Shown in pieces: positions 10,301 through 18,650 of a DNA stretch of 64,000 nucleotides. The first letter of the stretch is position 1. The number at the start of each line of letters is the position of its first letter. The notes below the pieces were generated by a model. The model did no database searches. It had not been told where the DNA came from and was given only the letters and a program-made list of their open reading frames with translations. Made by a program: the position numbers and the translations under genes. The DNA is from Verrucomicrobiota bacterium (lineage in GTDB: Bacteria; Verrucomicrobiota; Verrucomicrobiia; Opitutales; Opitutaceae), in NCBI GenBank assembly GCA_963205455.1, contig CAUJJL010000086.1, forward strand, positions 34,257 to 98,256, in the 5' to 3' direction.

Positions 10301-11241
10301 CGCTCATGGGCGGAACGATCAGCGTCGAAAGTGAAGTCAATCGCGGATCCATTTTTTCTTTTACCATCCCCATTGACGCGCTCCCGCAGGCTGCGGACCC
10401 GCTCCAACTCACGGTGCCCCGCGAACTCGCATACCAGAAAGTGCTCTGCGTCGACGACGACGTACGGACACTTCAACGACTCGCTCGACTCCTCCGCACC
10501 GGTGAGGCGGTTCCCGATCTTGCGGAGTCCATCGAGGCTGCAGAGGCATCCATTGCGAAAGCAAAACCTGCCGCTGTGATCGTCGACTTCGGTCTGCTTT
10601 CGTCCGCACGAGGTGAATCGCTTTCCTCTCAACTGGCATCGCTGGGATTGGCCACCGTCCTGCTGATGCCGATCGGCAAGAACTCTGGACATTTCCATAC
10701 CCATGCGTCGGTGGCCACGGCTGCCAAACCACTCAAGACACAGTCACTTCTCCGCGCCCTGGGTGCAATCATGGCGTCGAGTCGCAAACCTGTGATCGAC
10801 AGTGCTCCATCGGCAGCCGCACAGAGCCTTGCGAGCGAAATCCCTCTGAGTGTGCTGGTTGTCGAAGACAATCCCGTGAACCAGAAGGTCGCCCTCAGAT
10901 TTCTGGAACGGCTTGGCTATCGAGCCGCCACGGCGGCAAACGGCCTGGAGGCGCTTGCCGCACTTGAGAGTCATCCCTACGAACTCGTGTTCATGGACCT
11001 CCAGATGCCGGAAATGGATGGTTTTGAGGCATCAAAGAAGATTCGGGATATGTTTCCGAAATCCCGGCAACCAACGATCGTTGCGCTCACGGCCAATGCA
11101 TTGCAGGGGGACCGCGAGGCATGCCTGAATGCAGGCATGGACGATTATGTCTCCAAGCCCGTAAAGCTTCAGGAGATCGGCGAAGTGATCCGGAAACATT
11201 TTGCCGCCCGAAAAGGTGACGTTGCGCTTCCATCGGCCTGA
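7309..11241 (+). CDS. Membrane-bound hybrid sensor histidine kinase
   Basis: A 1310-residue hybrid kinase. The N-terminal ~250 residues hold about six hydrophobic segments (a MASE-like module). A likely extracytoplasmic sensor follows to about 460, then a membrane helix (about 463-485), two PAS domains (about 520-650 and 658-780), HisKA with S-H-E-I-R-T-P (phospho-acceptor His800), and HATPase with D-T-G-I-G-I and G-G-T-G-L-G-L (about 984). Two receiver domains end the protein. The first has C-V-D-D-D and a probable phospho-Asp1093; the second has V-V-E-D-N-P-V-N and F-M-D-L-Q-M-P with Asp1230. No response regulator with an output domain lies beside it, so phosphotransfer must go elsewhere. 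Start ATG at 7309 has no good ribosome site. Ligand unknown. Confidence 0.92.
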   Translation: MATLPTLPQIQWLRRLSAISAVALIALGVAILSGWSSAPELPTALPGGDFHVRLKSGLGLMFFGTALLGYYLGLRAAAWGALVPAAFGGLAVWEFVVQQSSALGREIVRNPQSIDSTTRVHFPLMLSFGFLAGGLVIAWLARRKRPRYRTPALALMGTVALAVGFATTVGYLLNLPPIYGWGTSPELALISAASLLGLGATSMIFAWREASKVRPGAPAWIPLPVIVGSLALTLIFASGLRTRDIEYGRTNTEFQLNGFASATDLELDRQAGAFARLGRRWGADAELAPAVRDADAAAHLADSPGAHSIVLLDAARNPVRVFPLRGNEGSLGVSYDQEAVRRETLNIAENTLTAAVSGTLEIPGLGLGFVIFAPLLRENRVVGYVGAEFTYRRFFGAIDMKMKLAGRYHCVVLIDGIRVYPAVDDATGIPDEAIVKTFTVHDRRVRIELSPTLALLRSNRRYLPELALIAGIGISLLLGLSVHLARAARSGLRAAEQSNKRLLAENDERRRVEGMLKVSDERLRLALDSTLLGIFEWQLATNRVYYSPGIWSIVGLDPSSAPMTNEVWESLVHPDDLEHYRNAWNLHLRGERSFIDPEYRIRVADGSWRWIYARSRGFTANDQPGVPTRIVGTVQDITSLKASEHALRESQSAARKLSLVASRTDNLVIIAKPDGTIEWVNESFLRVMEYTLAEVVGRGPQFFMMGPESDPRIVRRVRSAMERGEGISTDLVNYSKSGRKYHVHLEIQPVRNEQGILENFIAIEADITGRVATENALRKAKAEADDASRAKSEFLASMSHEIRTPMNGVIGMTSLLLETPLSPEQADYVATIRSSGEALLTIINDILDFSKIESGKMELEQQPVDLQACIEEAFDLFAMAAAVRNVELTYLIHEGVPDWISGDATRLRQILVNLVNNAVKFTPAGTVAVEVSIVEPPADAPPDPRGTWARFSVHDTGIGIPPERVDRLFKPFSQVDSSTTRKYGGTGLGLAICQRLTSLMGGTISVESEVNRGSIFSFTIPIDALPQAADPLQLTVPRELAYQKVLCVDDDVRTLQRLARLLRTGEAVPDLAESIEAAEASIAKAKPAAVIVDFGLLSSARGESLSSQLASLGLATVLLMPIGKNSGHFHTHASVATAAKPLKTQSLLRALGAIMASSRKPVIDSAPSAAAQSLASEIPLSVLVVEDNPVNQKVALRFLERLGYRAATAANGLEALAALESHPYELVFMDLQMPEMDGFEASKKIRDMFPKSRQPTIVALTANALQGDREACLNAGMDDYVSKPVKLQEIGEVIRKHFAARKGDVALPSA

Positions 11242-11251
11242 GTAGCGCTTG

Positions 11252-11279
11252 ACGTTAAGCTATGCGTGTTGCTTAACGT
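11252..11279. promoter_or_regulatory. 9-bp inverted repeat upstream of the LacI-type gene
   Basis: ACGTTAAGC (11252-11260) and its exact complement GCTTAACGT (11271-11279) are separated by 10 nt. A TTGACG hexamer (11249-11254) overlaps the left arm and could be a -35 element. The repeat lies in the 107-nt gap between the kinase stop and the LacI-type start. It is not followed by a T run, so an autoregulatory operator fits better than a terminator, but both remain possible. Confidence 0.4.
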
Positions 11280-11348
11280 TGATTCCCGATACCATGATTT
11301 CCGTTCGGGGCGACATGCAACCGTCCTTCTAAAATTTGCTCCTCCTGC

Positions 11349-12467
11349 ATGCGACGCCACGCATCCGGTCCCTCATTACGCTCAATCGCACAGCGCGCGG
11401 AGGTTTCCGTTGCCGCGGTTTCGATGGCGCTTCGCAATCATCCCCGCATACCCGCTCCAACGCGCACGCGCATTCAAAAGCTCGCTCTCGCCCTCGGCTG
11501 GAAACCGAATCCGCTCCTGGCCGAGGCAATGAGTGCCATTCGTGCGGGTCAGCCCGTTACGGATCGCGTCACCCTTGCCTGGATCACCGCGCACCCCAGA
11601 CGCGACGGATGGAAACGAATCCCATTCTTTCGGCGCGCCTACGAGGGGGCATGCGCACGGGCGACGGCTGCCGGCTATCATCTTGATCACTTCTGGCTTG
11701 GGGACGCCGATGGCCACGCGGCGCGCCTGAGCGACATCGTCGCCGCCCGAGGCATAAGTGGAGTGATGATCGCTCCCCTGCCGGCACCAAATTCACTGGC
11801 ACTCGACTGGAGCCAGTTCTCGGCGGCGGCGATCGCCTATACCCTCACCGCACCGCGCCTGCACAGGGCAAGCGACAATCATGTGGCTTCAGCGCGAACA
11901 GCAGTCACGGCGTTGTCTGTAGGAGGTCACCGGAGAATCGGGTTGGCACTTTCGCGCGACCAGGATCGTCGCGTCACGGGACTGTGGACCGCTGGCTACA
12001 TGCTTCAGATGTTGAATGATGGACGCGGGCAATCGTCCACCATCCACCGCCCGGCCGAACTTGAGGAAGGTGAATTCCTTGAATGGGTTGACCGGCACAA
12101 TCTCGACGCTGTCATCGGCTCCGACAATCGCATAGTTCCGTGGCTGAAAATGAGCGGCCGCAGAGTACCGGATGATGTCTCTTATGCAGACCTCGATGTC
12201 GAGAGATCGGACGGCGCAACCGCGGGAATCCTGCAGGATGCTGAAGGGATTGGAGCCGCCGCGCTCGATCTGCTCGCGGGACAGCTCCTTCGGCATGAGC
12301 GTGGCATACCCGACCGGCCAAAATTGATCCTGATTGAGAGCAAATGGACAAACGGCCAGACGGCTCCCCCTGTCACAGCTCAAGCCATTGGCCGTGCGGT
12401 TTCGGGCGATCATGCCATGGCTGGCGACTCTTCCTTTCCGGTAGTTCGCCCGGCGGCGTTCGATTGA
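11349..12467 (+). CDS. LacI-family transcriptional regulator
   Basis: A 372-residue regulator. The N-terminal helix-turn-helix reads 'L-R-S-I-A-Q-R-A-E-V-S-V-A-A-V-S-M-A-L-R' (about residues 10-29), with the hinge helix 'I-Q-K-L-A-x-x-L-G-W-x-P-N' after it. The rest resembles a periplasmic-binding-protein-like effector domain (about 75-340). The family binds paired operators and responds to a sugar or related ligand. The C-terminal tail after about 345 is not recognisable. Its target could be itself (see the inverted repeat at 11252) or the secreted hydrolase downstream. No Shine-Dalgarno is evident before ATG 11349, but this start gives a normal LacI N-terminus. Confidence 0.88.
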   Translation: MRRHASGPSLRSIAQRAEVSVAAVSMALRNHPRIPAPTRTRIQKLALALGWKPNPLLAEAMSAIRAGQPVTDRVTLAWITAHPRRDGWKRIPFFRRAYEGACARATAAGYHLDHFWLGDADGHAARLSDIVAARGISGVMIAPLPAPNSLALDWSQFSAAAIAYTLTAPRLHRASDNHVASARTAVTALSVGGHRRIGLALSRDQDRRVTGLWTAGYMLQMLNDGRGQSSTIHRPAELEEGEFLEWVDRHNLDAVIGSDNRIVPWLKMSGRRVPDDVSYADLDVERSDGATAGILQDAEGIGAAALDLLAGQLLRHERGIPDRPKLILIESKWTNGQTAPPVTAQAIGRAVSGDHAMAGDSSFPVVRPAAFD

Positions 12468-12723
12468 AGGGGCTGCATGCCGCGAGGCACCCTTCCGCTG
12501 AGGGATCCTGCGAGATGTCCTGCATGAAATGGCGCCGCCGCTGACGTCACGAGGGAGTGGATGGTTACACTTTGTTCCGAGAAAAATCAGCCTCTGACAA
12601 GATTCCATCCTCGTCTTATCTTTCAGGTCAATTTGCATGGATGGTCGCGAAGCGTATCCCGTTCAATCCTTCTCCGCTCACGACTCTATGCCGGGATCGG
12701 TGCGCACACAGAACATTCAGCCA

Positions 12724-15261
12724 ATGTCTTCTTCCAAGATTCTGACCGCAACCCTTGCCGTTGTCCTGACGACATTCGCAAATCTGGGCGCAATCGAACC
12801 GAGTGGAGTTGAAAAGCACCCTGCGCCGACCTCGCTTGGATCCGGTGCGATTCTTCAGGAACTACACTCCTTTCTCCAGCTTGGGCGCGTGCTTTATGTT
12901 GCCGCGCACCCGGACGACGAGAACACACGGCTTTTGTCCTATTTTGCCAAAGGCCGCGGCTATAAGACAGGCTACCTGTCATTGACCCGAGGGGACGGCG
13001 GACAGAATCTGTTGGGGTCCGAACTTCGCGATCAACTCGGCGTCATTCGCACACAGGAACTGCTGGCGGCGCGTCGCATCGACGGTGCCGTTCAATTCTT
13101 TACCCGGGCGAATGACTTCGGATTCTCCAAGACGCCTGATGAAACCTTCCGGATCTGGGACAGAACAGCCGTTCTCTCCGATGTCGTCCGGATCATCCGC
13201 CGATTTCGCCCGGATGTAGTCATCACGCGCTTTTCGACTGAGCCGGGTACGACCCACGGTCACCACACGGCCTCTGCGATTCTTGCAGTTGAAGCGTTTT
13301 CCATGGCAGGAGACAGCGCGGCCTTCCCTGAGCAAATTGCCCTGGACGGATTGCAGCCCTGGCAGCCGACCCGAGTGCTCTGGAATTCATTTTCCGCGGG
13401 CGTACGCAGCGGAAATCGGGAGTCCAATGCCGTGGCCCTTCAGGTGGATTCAGGCGCCTATAATGCCTTCCTTGGAGAATCGTTCGGTGAAATTGCCGCA
13501 CGGAGCAGGACCCAGCACAAGAGCCAGGGATTCGGAAGCGTGGCCAACCGCGCCTCGGGAACCGATTCCTTCACGGTCGTGGCAGGCAAGCCCGCAAGCC
13601 ATGACATTTTTGAAGGAATCGAGACATCCTGGTCACGCATTCCTGGAGGAGAGAGAATAGGGCGTGCGGCCCTCGCGATCCTGGATGCCTTCAATCCAGG
13701 AAAGCCGTCTGCCAGTGTACCGGCTCTCCTTGATTTGCGGGACCAAGTCCTGCATGCGGCCTATCCCGAGAATCCCGCCATCCTGGCAGACAAGCTGGCT
13801 CAGCTTGACAGGGTGATTTTTGCCTGCCTCGGCATGTTCGTTGAAACGACGACCTCGCGCGCGGAGCTCATGCCGGGCGAAAAGGTCGATGTGAGATTCC
13901 GAGTCCTTGTACGCGACCTCGCACCAAACCTGAAAGTGCGCTGGGTGCAAAGTCGGCTCGGGGGAGGCGGCGTCTCAGTTGCCCCTGGCCAGGTCCTTTC
14001 CCCGGGGCGCTTGTCTGAACAAGCAGCCTCGACTACAATCGCGGAAGACTCTCCTCCCAGCACCCCCTATTGGCTCAGGGAACACGGCGATGAGGGAATG
14101 TTCCGCGTCGACAATGTCCGGCTGATCGGCACGCCCGAGAACAGCCCGGTGCTGCCCGTCGAGCACGTTTTTGAAATCAACGGGAAGAGACTCACTGCGT
14201 CGGATTCCGTTGTTGAGGTGATTGATGATCCAATTCGCGGAGAAATTCGGCGACAGGTTCAGGTCGTTCCCCCGGTAACGCTTTATTTCCCGCAGGATCT
14301 CGAACTTTTTTCTCCCGGCGAGTCAAAGACCGTCTGGGTGGAGGTCGAAGCTACGCGCGCGGGCACTGCCGGGCGCATTGATATCGAGGCGCCTTCCGGA
14401 TGGACAGCAAAGTCTCCTTCCCAAACGTTCGATCTCAAGGACCGAGGCGCGCGCGCGCGGATTTCTTTCACGATTGCGGCTCCACATGAACCCGCGACCG
14501 CGATGCTCGGTGTCCGTGCGACCGTCAACGGGTCGGTTATCCGAACCAGCCGGATCGACATTCGATACAATCATATTCCCGCGCAGTTGTTGCAACCGCA
14601 GGCTCAGGCCAAACTCGTAAGCCTGGACCTCGCCATCAAGGGGAAGTCCGTCGGTTACCTCCCGGGCGCGGGCGATCTCGTTGCGGAAGGCATCCGCCGG
14701 ATGGGCTGCGACGTGACGATCCTAGGAAACGGGGATCTCACGGTCGACCGCCTTCGCACCTTCGACAGCGTGGTGTTGGGAGTTCGGGCGTTCAATACGC
14801 GCGCGGACATTGAGCCGTCCCTGCCTGCCCTGTTTGACTACGCAAAGCAGGGAGGGACGGTAATTGTTCAGTACAACACTACTGCGGACCTCAAATCGAC
14901 CCGTTTTGCGCCGTACCCTCTCACGCTGTCACGTGAGCGTGTCGTCGACGAGGCCGCCCCCGTGACAATCCTCGCCAAGGATCACCCTGCGATGATCGGA
15001 CCCAACAGGATCACGTCTGCAGACTTCGATCATTGGGTCCAGGAACGCGGACTGTATTTCCCCAGTCGTTGGGATGAGCGATTCACGCCGCTTCTTTCAT
15101 GCGCGGATCCGGGAGAACCGCAGCGCCAAGGCGCATTGCTTGTCGCGAAACATGGCAAGGGGTGGTTCGTTTATACAGGACTCTCGTTCTTTCGCGAGCT
15201 CCCGGCTGGGGTCCCTGGTGCCTATCGCCTCTTCGCCAATCTACTTTCACTTGGAAAGTAG
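12724..15261 (+). CDS. Secreted LmbE/PIG-L family hydrolase with GATase1-like C-terminal domain
   Basis: From ATG 12724 the protein is 845 residues with a signal peptide (about residues 1-22). An upstream in-frame ATG at 12637 would add 29 residues that spoil the signal, so I reject it. The N-terminal zinc domain has A-H-P-D-D-E (His62, Asp64, Asp65) and H-G-H-H (178-181), the metal ligands of LmbE/PIG-L de-N-acetylases and amidases. A middle immunoglobulin-like segment (about 510-620) is followed by a ThuA/GATase1-like domain (about 640-840). BshB, MshB and the conjugate amidase Mca belong to the same superfamily but are short and cytoplasmic; this one should act outside the membrane. It is followed at once by the micropeptide, symporter and bsh genes. 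Substrate is inferred, not known. Confidence 0.85.
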   Translation: MSSSKILTATLAVVLTTFANLGAIEPSGVEKHPAPTSLGSGAILQELHSFLQLGRVLYVAAHPDDENTRLLSYFAKGRGYKTGYLSLTRGDGGQNLLGSELRDQLGVIRTQELLAARRIDGAVQFFTRANDFGFSKTPDETFRIWDRTAVLSDVVRIIRRFRPDVVITRFSTEPGTTHGHHTASAILAVEAFSMAGDSAAFPEQIALDGLQPWQPTRVLWNSFSAGVRSGNRESNAVALQVDSGAYNAFLGESFGEIAARSRTQHKSQGFGSVANRASGTDSFTVVAGKPASHDIFEGIETSWSRIPGGERIGRAALAILDAFNPGKPSASVPALLDLRDQVLHAAYPENPAILADKLAQLDRVIFACLGMFVETTTSRAELMPGEKVDVRFRVLVRDLAPNLKVRWVQSRLGGGGVSVAPGQVLSPGRLSEQAASTTIAEDSPPSTPYWLREHGDEGMFRVDNVRLIGTPENSPVLPVEHVFEINGKRLTASDSVVEVIDDPIRGEIRRQVQVVPPVTLYFPQDLELFSPGESKTVWVEVEATRAGTAGRIDIEAPSGWTAKSPSQTFDLKDRGARARISFTIAAPHEPATAMLGVRATVNGSVIRTSRIDIRYNHIPAQLLQPQAQAKLVSLDLAIKGKSVGYLPGAGDLVAEGIRRMGCDVTILGNGDLTVDRLRTFDSVVLGVRAFNTRADIEPSLPALFDYAKQGGTVIVQYNTTADLKSTRFAPYPLTLSRERVVDEAAPVTILAKDHPAMIGPNRITSADFDHWVQERGLYFPSRWDERFTPLLSCADPGEPQRQGALLVAKHGKGWFVYTGLSFFRELPAGVPGAYRLFANLLSLGK

Positions 15262-15265
15262 AATC

Positions 15266-15430
15266 GTGTCCGCCCTTTCCTGCATGACAGATTCAAAGTC
15301 TCCCAAAGTGTCGGACGACAAACCCGGGGTTCCCGGATTCCCATCATGGGCCGCGGTCTACGTTTTTGTAGTCGCCGTCTTCGCCCTGAATGTCGCCTTC
15401 CTGAGCATCCTTCCCTTGATTGCCCGATGA
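15266..15430 (+). CDS. 54-residue single-helix membrane protein, coupled to the symporter
   Basis: A small gene from GTG 15266 (preceded by GGAAAG at 15253-15258, a good ribosome site) to TGA 15430; an ATG at 15284 would give 48 residues but lacks a ribosome site. A short polar N-terminus with several Lys, Asp and Pro is followed by one hydrophobic helix of about 25 residues rich in Val, Ala, Phe and Leu. Its stop overlaps the symporter start as ATGA (15427-15430), so translation is probably coupled. Similar small partners, such as YhdT beside PanF, accompany some sodium symporters; I recognise the arrangement, not the sequence. An assembly or regulatory subunit is likely. Confidence 0.68.
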   Translation: MSALSCMTDSKSPKVSDDKPGVPGFPSWAAVYVFVVAVFALNVAFLSILPLIAR

Positions 15431-17142
15431 GGCCGCTCGACTATCTCGTGCTGGTCGCATCGATGCTGGGTATTGCGGCCTATGGCGTTTGGCGTTCCCG
15501 AAACAGGGCCACGTTGGAAGGCTACCTGAGCGGCCAGAAGGATGTGGGATGGGGCACGATTGGCCTTTCGGTCATGGCGACCCAGGCAAGCGCGGTCACT
15601 TTTCTTTCCACCCCGGGGCAGGGATTCGAAAGCGGGATGGGGTTTGTTCAGAACTATTTCGGCCTGCCCTTTGCGCTGATCATCGTGGCCGCTGTTTTTC
15701 TGCCGCTCTACCGGCGCAGCGGCGTCTACACCGCCTATGAGTACCTTGGAAAACGATTTGACGGTAAAACCCGCCTGCTGGGGGCCTCGCTCTTTCTGCT
15801 GCAGCGTGGCTTCGCGTCAGGCATCACGATCTATGCACCCGCAATCGTCCTATCGACCGTCATGGGATGGGACCTGGACCTGACAATCCTGGGCACCGGG
15901 ATCCTGGCCATCATCTACACTGCCGTCGGCGGAAATGACGCGGTCAACATCACCCAGAAGTACCAGATGGCCGTCATCTTTGTCGGAATGGTGACGGCCT
16001 TTGTGATCCTCTTTCTCAAACTGCCGGCCGAGGTTTCCGCGGGCGACGCATTTGCCCTCGCTGCAGGTTTCGACAAGCTCAATGCGGTCGTCTATTCCCT
16101 GGACATCAACCAGCGTTACACGATCTGGTCCGGAATTTTCGGTGGAATATTCCTATCGCTTTCCTATTTTGGCACGGACCAATCCCAGGTTCAGCGGTAC
16201 CTTTCGGGAACATCCGTTCGTGAAAGCAGGCTTGGATTGATGTTCAATGCTGTGATGAAGATCCCGATGCAGTTCTTCATCCTTCTGCTGGGCGTGATGC
16301 TTTTTGTCTTCTATCAATTCGCACCAGCTCCCGTTTTTTTTGATCATTCTACCTGGGAACGGCATGTGAATGCGGAGGGCGGAGCATCCCTGCGCACCTA
16401 TGAAGCGGCGTACGCGGAGAAAATGGATGCGAAACGATCCGCCATCCGCTCGTGGCTCGATGCCCGGTCGCAGAATGATCAGGCTGCCACGGAGCGCACC
16501 CTCAACGATATCCGCGCCGCTCATGCAGAAGCCCAGAACGTACGCGCGGAGGCCAAGGCCGCGCTGCTGCAGAGGGATCCTGCGGTGAAGACCAAGGATT
16601 CTGACTATGTTTTCATCACCTTCATCCTTGAGCAATTGCCCGTGGGTCTGGTCGGACTGCTCATCGCAGTGATTTTTGCGGCGGCGCTTTCGTCGCTTTC
16701 GGCCGAGATGAGTGCACTCGGAACAACGACATCGATCGACATCTATCATCACGTCATCAACCCCAAAAGCTCCGATCAGCAGTCCCTGCGAGTCTCGAAG
16801 TTTGCAACTGCCGGATGGGGGGTCGTGGGTATCCTTTTCGCGCTCTTTGCCAACGTCGTCGAGAACCTGGTCGAAGCGATCAACATACTCGGATCCCTGT
16901 TTTACGGGACCATCCTCGGCATGTTTCTTGTGGCTTTCTTCCTGCGAAGGGTGCAGGGCCATGCGGTATTCTGGGGGGCGGTCATCGCTCAGGCAGGCGT
17001 GCTTGTCTGCTATTCCAATCTCTCGATCGGCTACCTGTGGTACAACCTGATTGGATGCGGCGGGTGCGTGCTGCTAAGCGCCATCATCCAGAGCTTCATG
17101 CGCCCTTCAGACCCGTCACAATCCGCGTCGGCAGCGTCATGA
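15427..17142 (+). CDS. Sodium:solute symporter (SSS family)
   Basis: A 571-residue polytopic membrane protein of the SSS family (PF00474), with about 13 hydrophobic segments. Family hallmarks include the 'G-R-x-x-W' region replaced here by 'S-G-Q-K-D-V-G-W-G' (about residues 36-44), 'T-F-L-S-T-P-G-Q-G' (about 60) and 'G-G-N-D-A-V-N-I-T-Q-K-Y-Q' (about 170-182). Unusually, about residues 300-390 form a charged, helical insert rich in Ala, Glu, Arg and Lys between two membrane segments. The start is set by the ATGA overlap with the micropeptide, and the stop overlaps the BshC-like start by a second ATGA (17139-17142). The context suggests uptake of a small thiol- or amino-sugar-related molecule. 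Confidence 0.9.
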   Translation: MRPLDYLVLVASMLGIAAYGVWRSRNRATLEGYLSGQKDVGWGTIGLSVMATQASAVTFLSTPGQGFESGMGFVQNYFGLPFALIIVAAVFLPLYRRSGVYTAYEYLGKRFDGKTRLLGASLFLLQRGFASGITIYAPAIVLSTVMGWDLDLTILGTGILAIIYTAVGGNDAVNITQKYQMAVIFVGMVTAFVILFLKLPAEVSAGDAFALAAGFDKLNAVVYSLDINQRYTIWSGIFGGIFLSLSYFGTDQSQVQRYLSGTSVRESRLGLMFNAVMKIPMQFFILLLGVMLFVFYQFAPAPVFFDHSTWERHVNAEGGASLRTYEAAYAEKMDAKRSAIRSWLDARSQNDQAATERTLNDIRAAHAEAQNVRAEAKAALLQRDPAVKTKDSDYVFITFILEQLPVGLVGLLIAVIFAAALSSLSAEMSALGTTTSIDIYHHVINPKSSDQQSLRVSKFATAGWGVVGILFALFANVVENLVEAINILGSLFYGTILGMFLVAFFLRRVQGHAVFWGAVIAQAGVLVCYSNLSIGYLWYNLIGCGGCVLLSAIIQSFMRPSDPSQSASAAS

Positions 17143-17915
17143 GCTCGGCTCCGGTCATCGCATTTGGGCAGCAGCCCTGTGGCTTCTTTCCGCGAAGGTT
17201 TCTCTACGCGAAGATACTCACGGCCAGGCGGCTGCGGGAAGAAATCGGCGGCCGCATCGTCTTTTTCTATCACGACAGCGATCATGATCCCCGTGAAACT
17301 CAGACCGGGCTGCGCAATCGGAAGACTGGTGATTTGCATTGGCTGAATTTCGCCTTCGAGAACAAGATTCAAAGGAAGTACACTCCTCTCCATCTGAAGC
17401 GAATTCCTGAAGATTGGAAGCAACAGACCGCGCGGCAGCTTCCGGCCTATGTGTGCGCGTCCGCAGTCGAAGCGTTCCGGGCGAATCCCGCGACCACAGT
17501 CGGCGCATTCTGTCTGCGCCAGATGCACTCGATGGGACTGCTGCAAGGCATCGAGATCGTCCATTCGAGCGACCCGGAGGTGCGCGAGGCCGCGTGTGAG
17601 ATTGACGATTGCTACGTCGACGTTCCGTTCGAAGGAGAGTCGGTGAGGGCTCGCCTTCGCAACGGATCGCTTGCCTTGCATGAAGGCGGTGCTTCGTTTC
17701 TGACATTGCCCTCGGTATCATGGAGCAAACGTCAGGTCTCCCCCACCCGCGACACCCGCCTGCGTTGGATGCAGTCGGTGCTTCACTGTACCCACTATGT
17801 TTCAGGCGCGGGGGAACAGGCCTATCTCAACAAGGCGGACGCACCGGAGATCATCTATGTGAACCGCGACTTCATTGAGCACTCCGACGAAGCCTATGCC
17901 AACTATCCCCACTGA
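17139..17915 (+). CDS. Compact BshC-like protein, putative cysteine-adding enzyme of bacillithiol synthesis
   Basis: A 258-residue protein from ATG 17139. It sits between a symporter and bshB1-bshA. Three blocks recall BshC: F-G-Q-Q-P (residues 9-13; BshC has T-G-Q-Q-x-G-L), a strand followed by D-S-D-H-D (46-50; BshC has E-D-H-D), and V-S-G-A-G-E-Q-A-Y-L (221-230; BshC has Y-V-G-G-P-x-E-I-A-Y). Normal BshC is about 540 residues with a C-terminal coiled coil; this protein lacks that and much of the core. BshC joins cysteine to GlcN-malate, the last step of the pathway, and no other BshC candidate is in the window. A longer reading to 16815 runs through the symporter and is rejected. Homology is my reading of motifs and context; a conserved protein of other function remains possible. 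Confidence 0.6.
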   Translation: MSSAPVIAFGQQPCGFFPRRFLYAKILTARRLREEIGGRIVFFYHDSDHDPRETQTGLRNRKTGDLHWLNFAFENKIQRKYTPLHLKRIPEDWKQQTARQLPAYVCASAVEAFRANPATTVGAFCLRQMHSMGLLQGIEIVHSSDPEVREAACEIDDCYVDVPFEGESVRARLRNGSLALHEGGASFLTLPSVSWSKRQVSPTRDTRLRWMQSVLHCTHYVSGAGEQAYLNKADAPEIIYVNRDFIEHSDEAYANYPH

Positions 17916-18624
17916 TCGGCGAGTCCTGCTCGCCTTTGGCGCACATCCGGACGACATTGAGTTTGGCGCGGGAGGAATCATTGCCTGTGAGATCCGCGCC
18001 GGAACGAAAGTTCACTTTGTCGTGTGCTCTGAAGGGGAATCGGCAACCTCCGGCACACCTGCGCAGCGCCGACAGGAAGCGATGCGCAGTGCCTCCATCC
18101 TAGGAGCGACAATCGAATTCATCGCCCTGGGGGGTGACTCGCACTTCGAGCGCTCCATTGAATCCACTCTCACGGTCGCTCGAGCGATTCGACGAATCGC
18201 ACCACAATGGGTGCTCTGCCCGACTGCAAAGCCCGACCAGCATCCCGACCACGCTGTGCTGGGCTCGCTGGTGCGCGATGGCGCCCGGCTCGCCCGTTAC
18301 GGAGGCTTGGCCGAACTGCGCGACATTCCTGCACACGCGATAGAGCAACTCTGGTACTATGCGGTGGGTCCGGAGGGGGAACCCGCCGAGGCAACCGCGG
18401 TCTGGTATGATCTGTCGGATTCCGAGGTTGTCGACCTCTGGAAGGAGGCCATGAATGCCCACGAAACCCAACTTCGCACGCGACGTTACCTCGAGCTCCA
18501 ACTCACCCGGGCCCGCTTGCTTGGGCTTCGCGCCGGTGTTGAATATGCGCAGGCGCTCTTTCCTGCGGATCCAATGCTCGTGAAATCATTGACCCAACTC
18601 GGGCGGGGTGCGCGTCAATTCTGA
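17896..18624 (+). CDS. bshB1: Bacillithiol biosynthesis deacetylase BshB1
   Basis: A cytoplasmic LmbE/PIG-L deacetylase of 242 residues (249 from an in-frame start at 17875). It removes the acetyl group from GlcNAc-malate to give GlcN-malate. The zinc site is visible: G-A-H-P-D-D-I-E-F-G-A-G-G near the N-terminus and Q-H-P-D-H near residue 115. The spacing and the G-A-H-P-D-D-I-E wording are typical of BshB1. It overlaps the end of the BshC-like gene by 20 nt and is followed by bshA after 26 nt, so the three are co-transcribed. Length is normal for BshB1 (about 235-240). Confidence 0.9.
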   Translation: MPTIPTDRRVLLAFGAHPDDIEFGAGGIIACEIRAGTKVHFVVCSEGESATSGTPAQRRQEAMRSASILGATIEFIALGGDSHFERSIESTLTVARAIRRIAPQWVLCPTAKPDQHPDHAVLGSLVRDGARLARYGGLAELRDIPAHAIEQLWYYAVGPEGEPAEATAVWYDLSDSEVVDLWKEAMNAHETQLRTRRYLELQLTRARLLGLRAGVEYAQALFPADPMLVKSLTQLGRGARQF

Positions 18625-18650
18625 ACCGCACGCAGCATTGGATATTGCGC

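Noticed and set aside
16815..17138. N-terminal extension of the BshC-like protein
   Set aside because: It runs in another frame of the symporter; ATG 17139 has the typical ATGA coupling and gives the conserved start.
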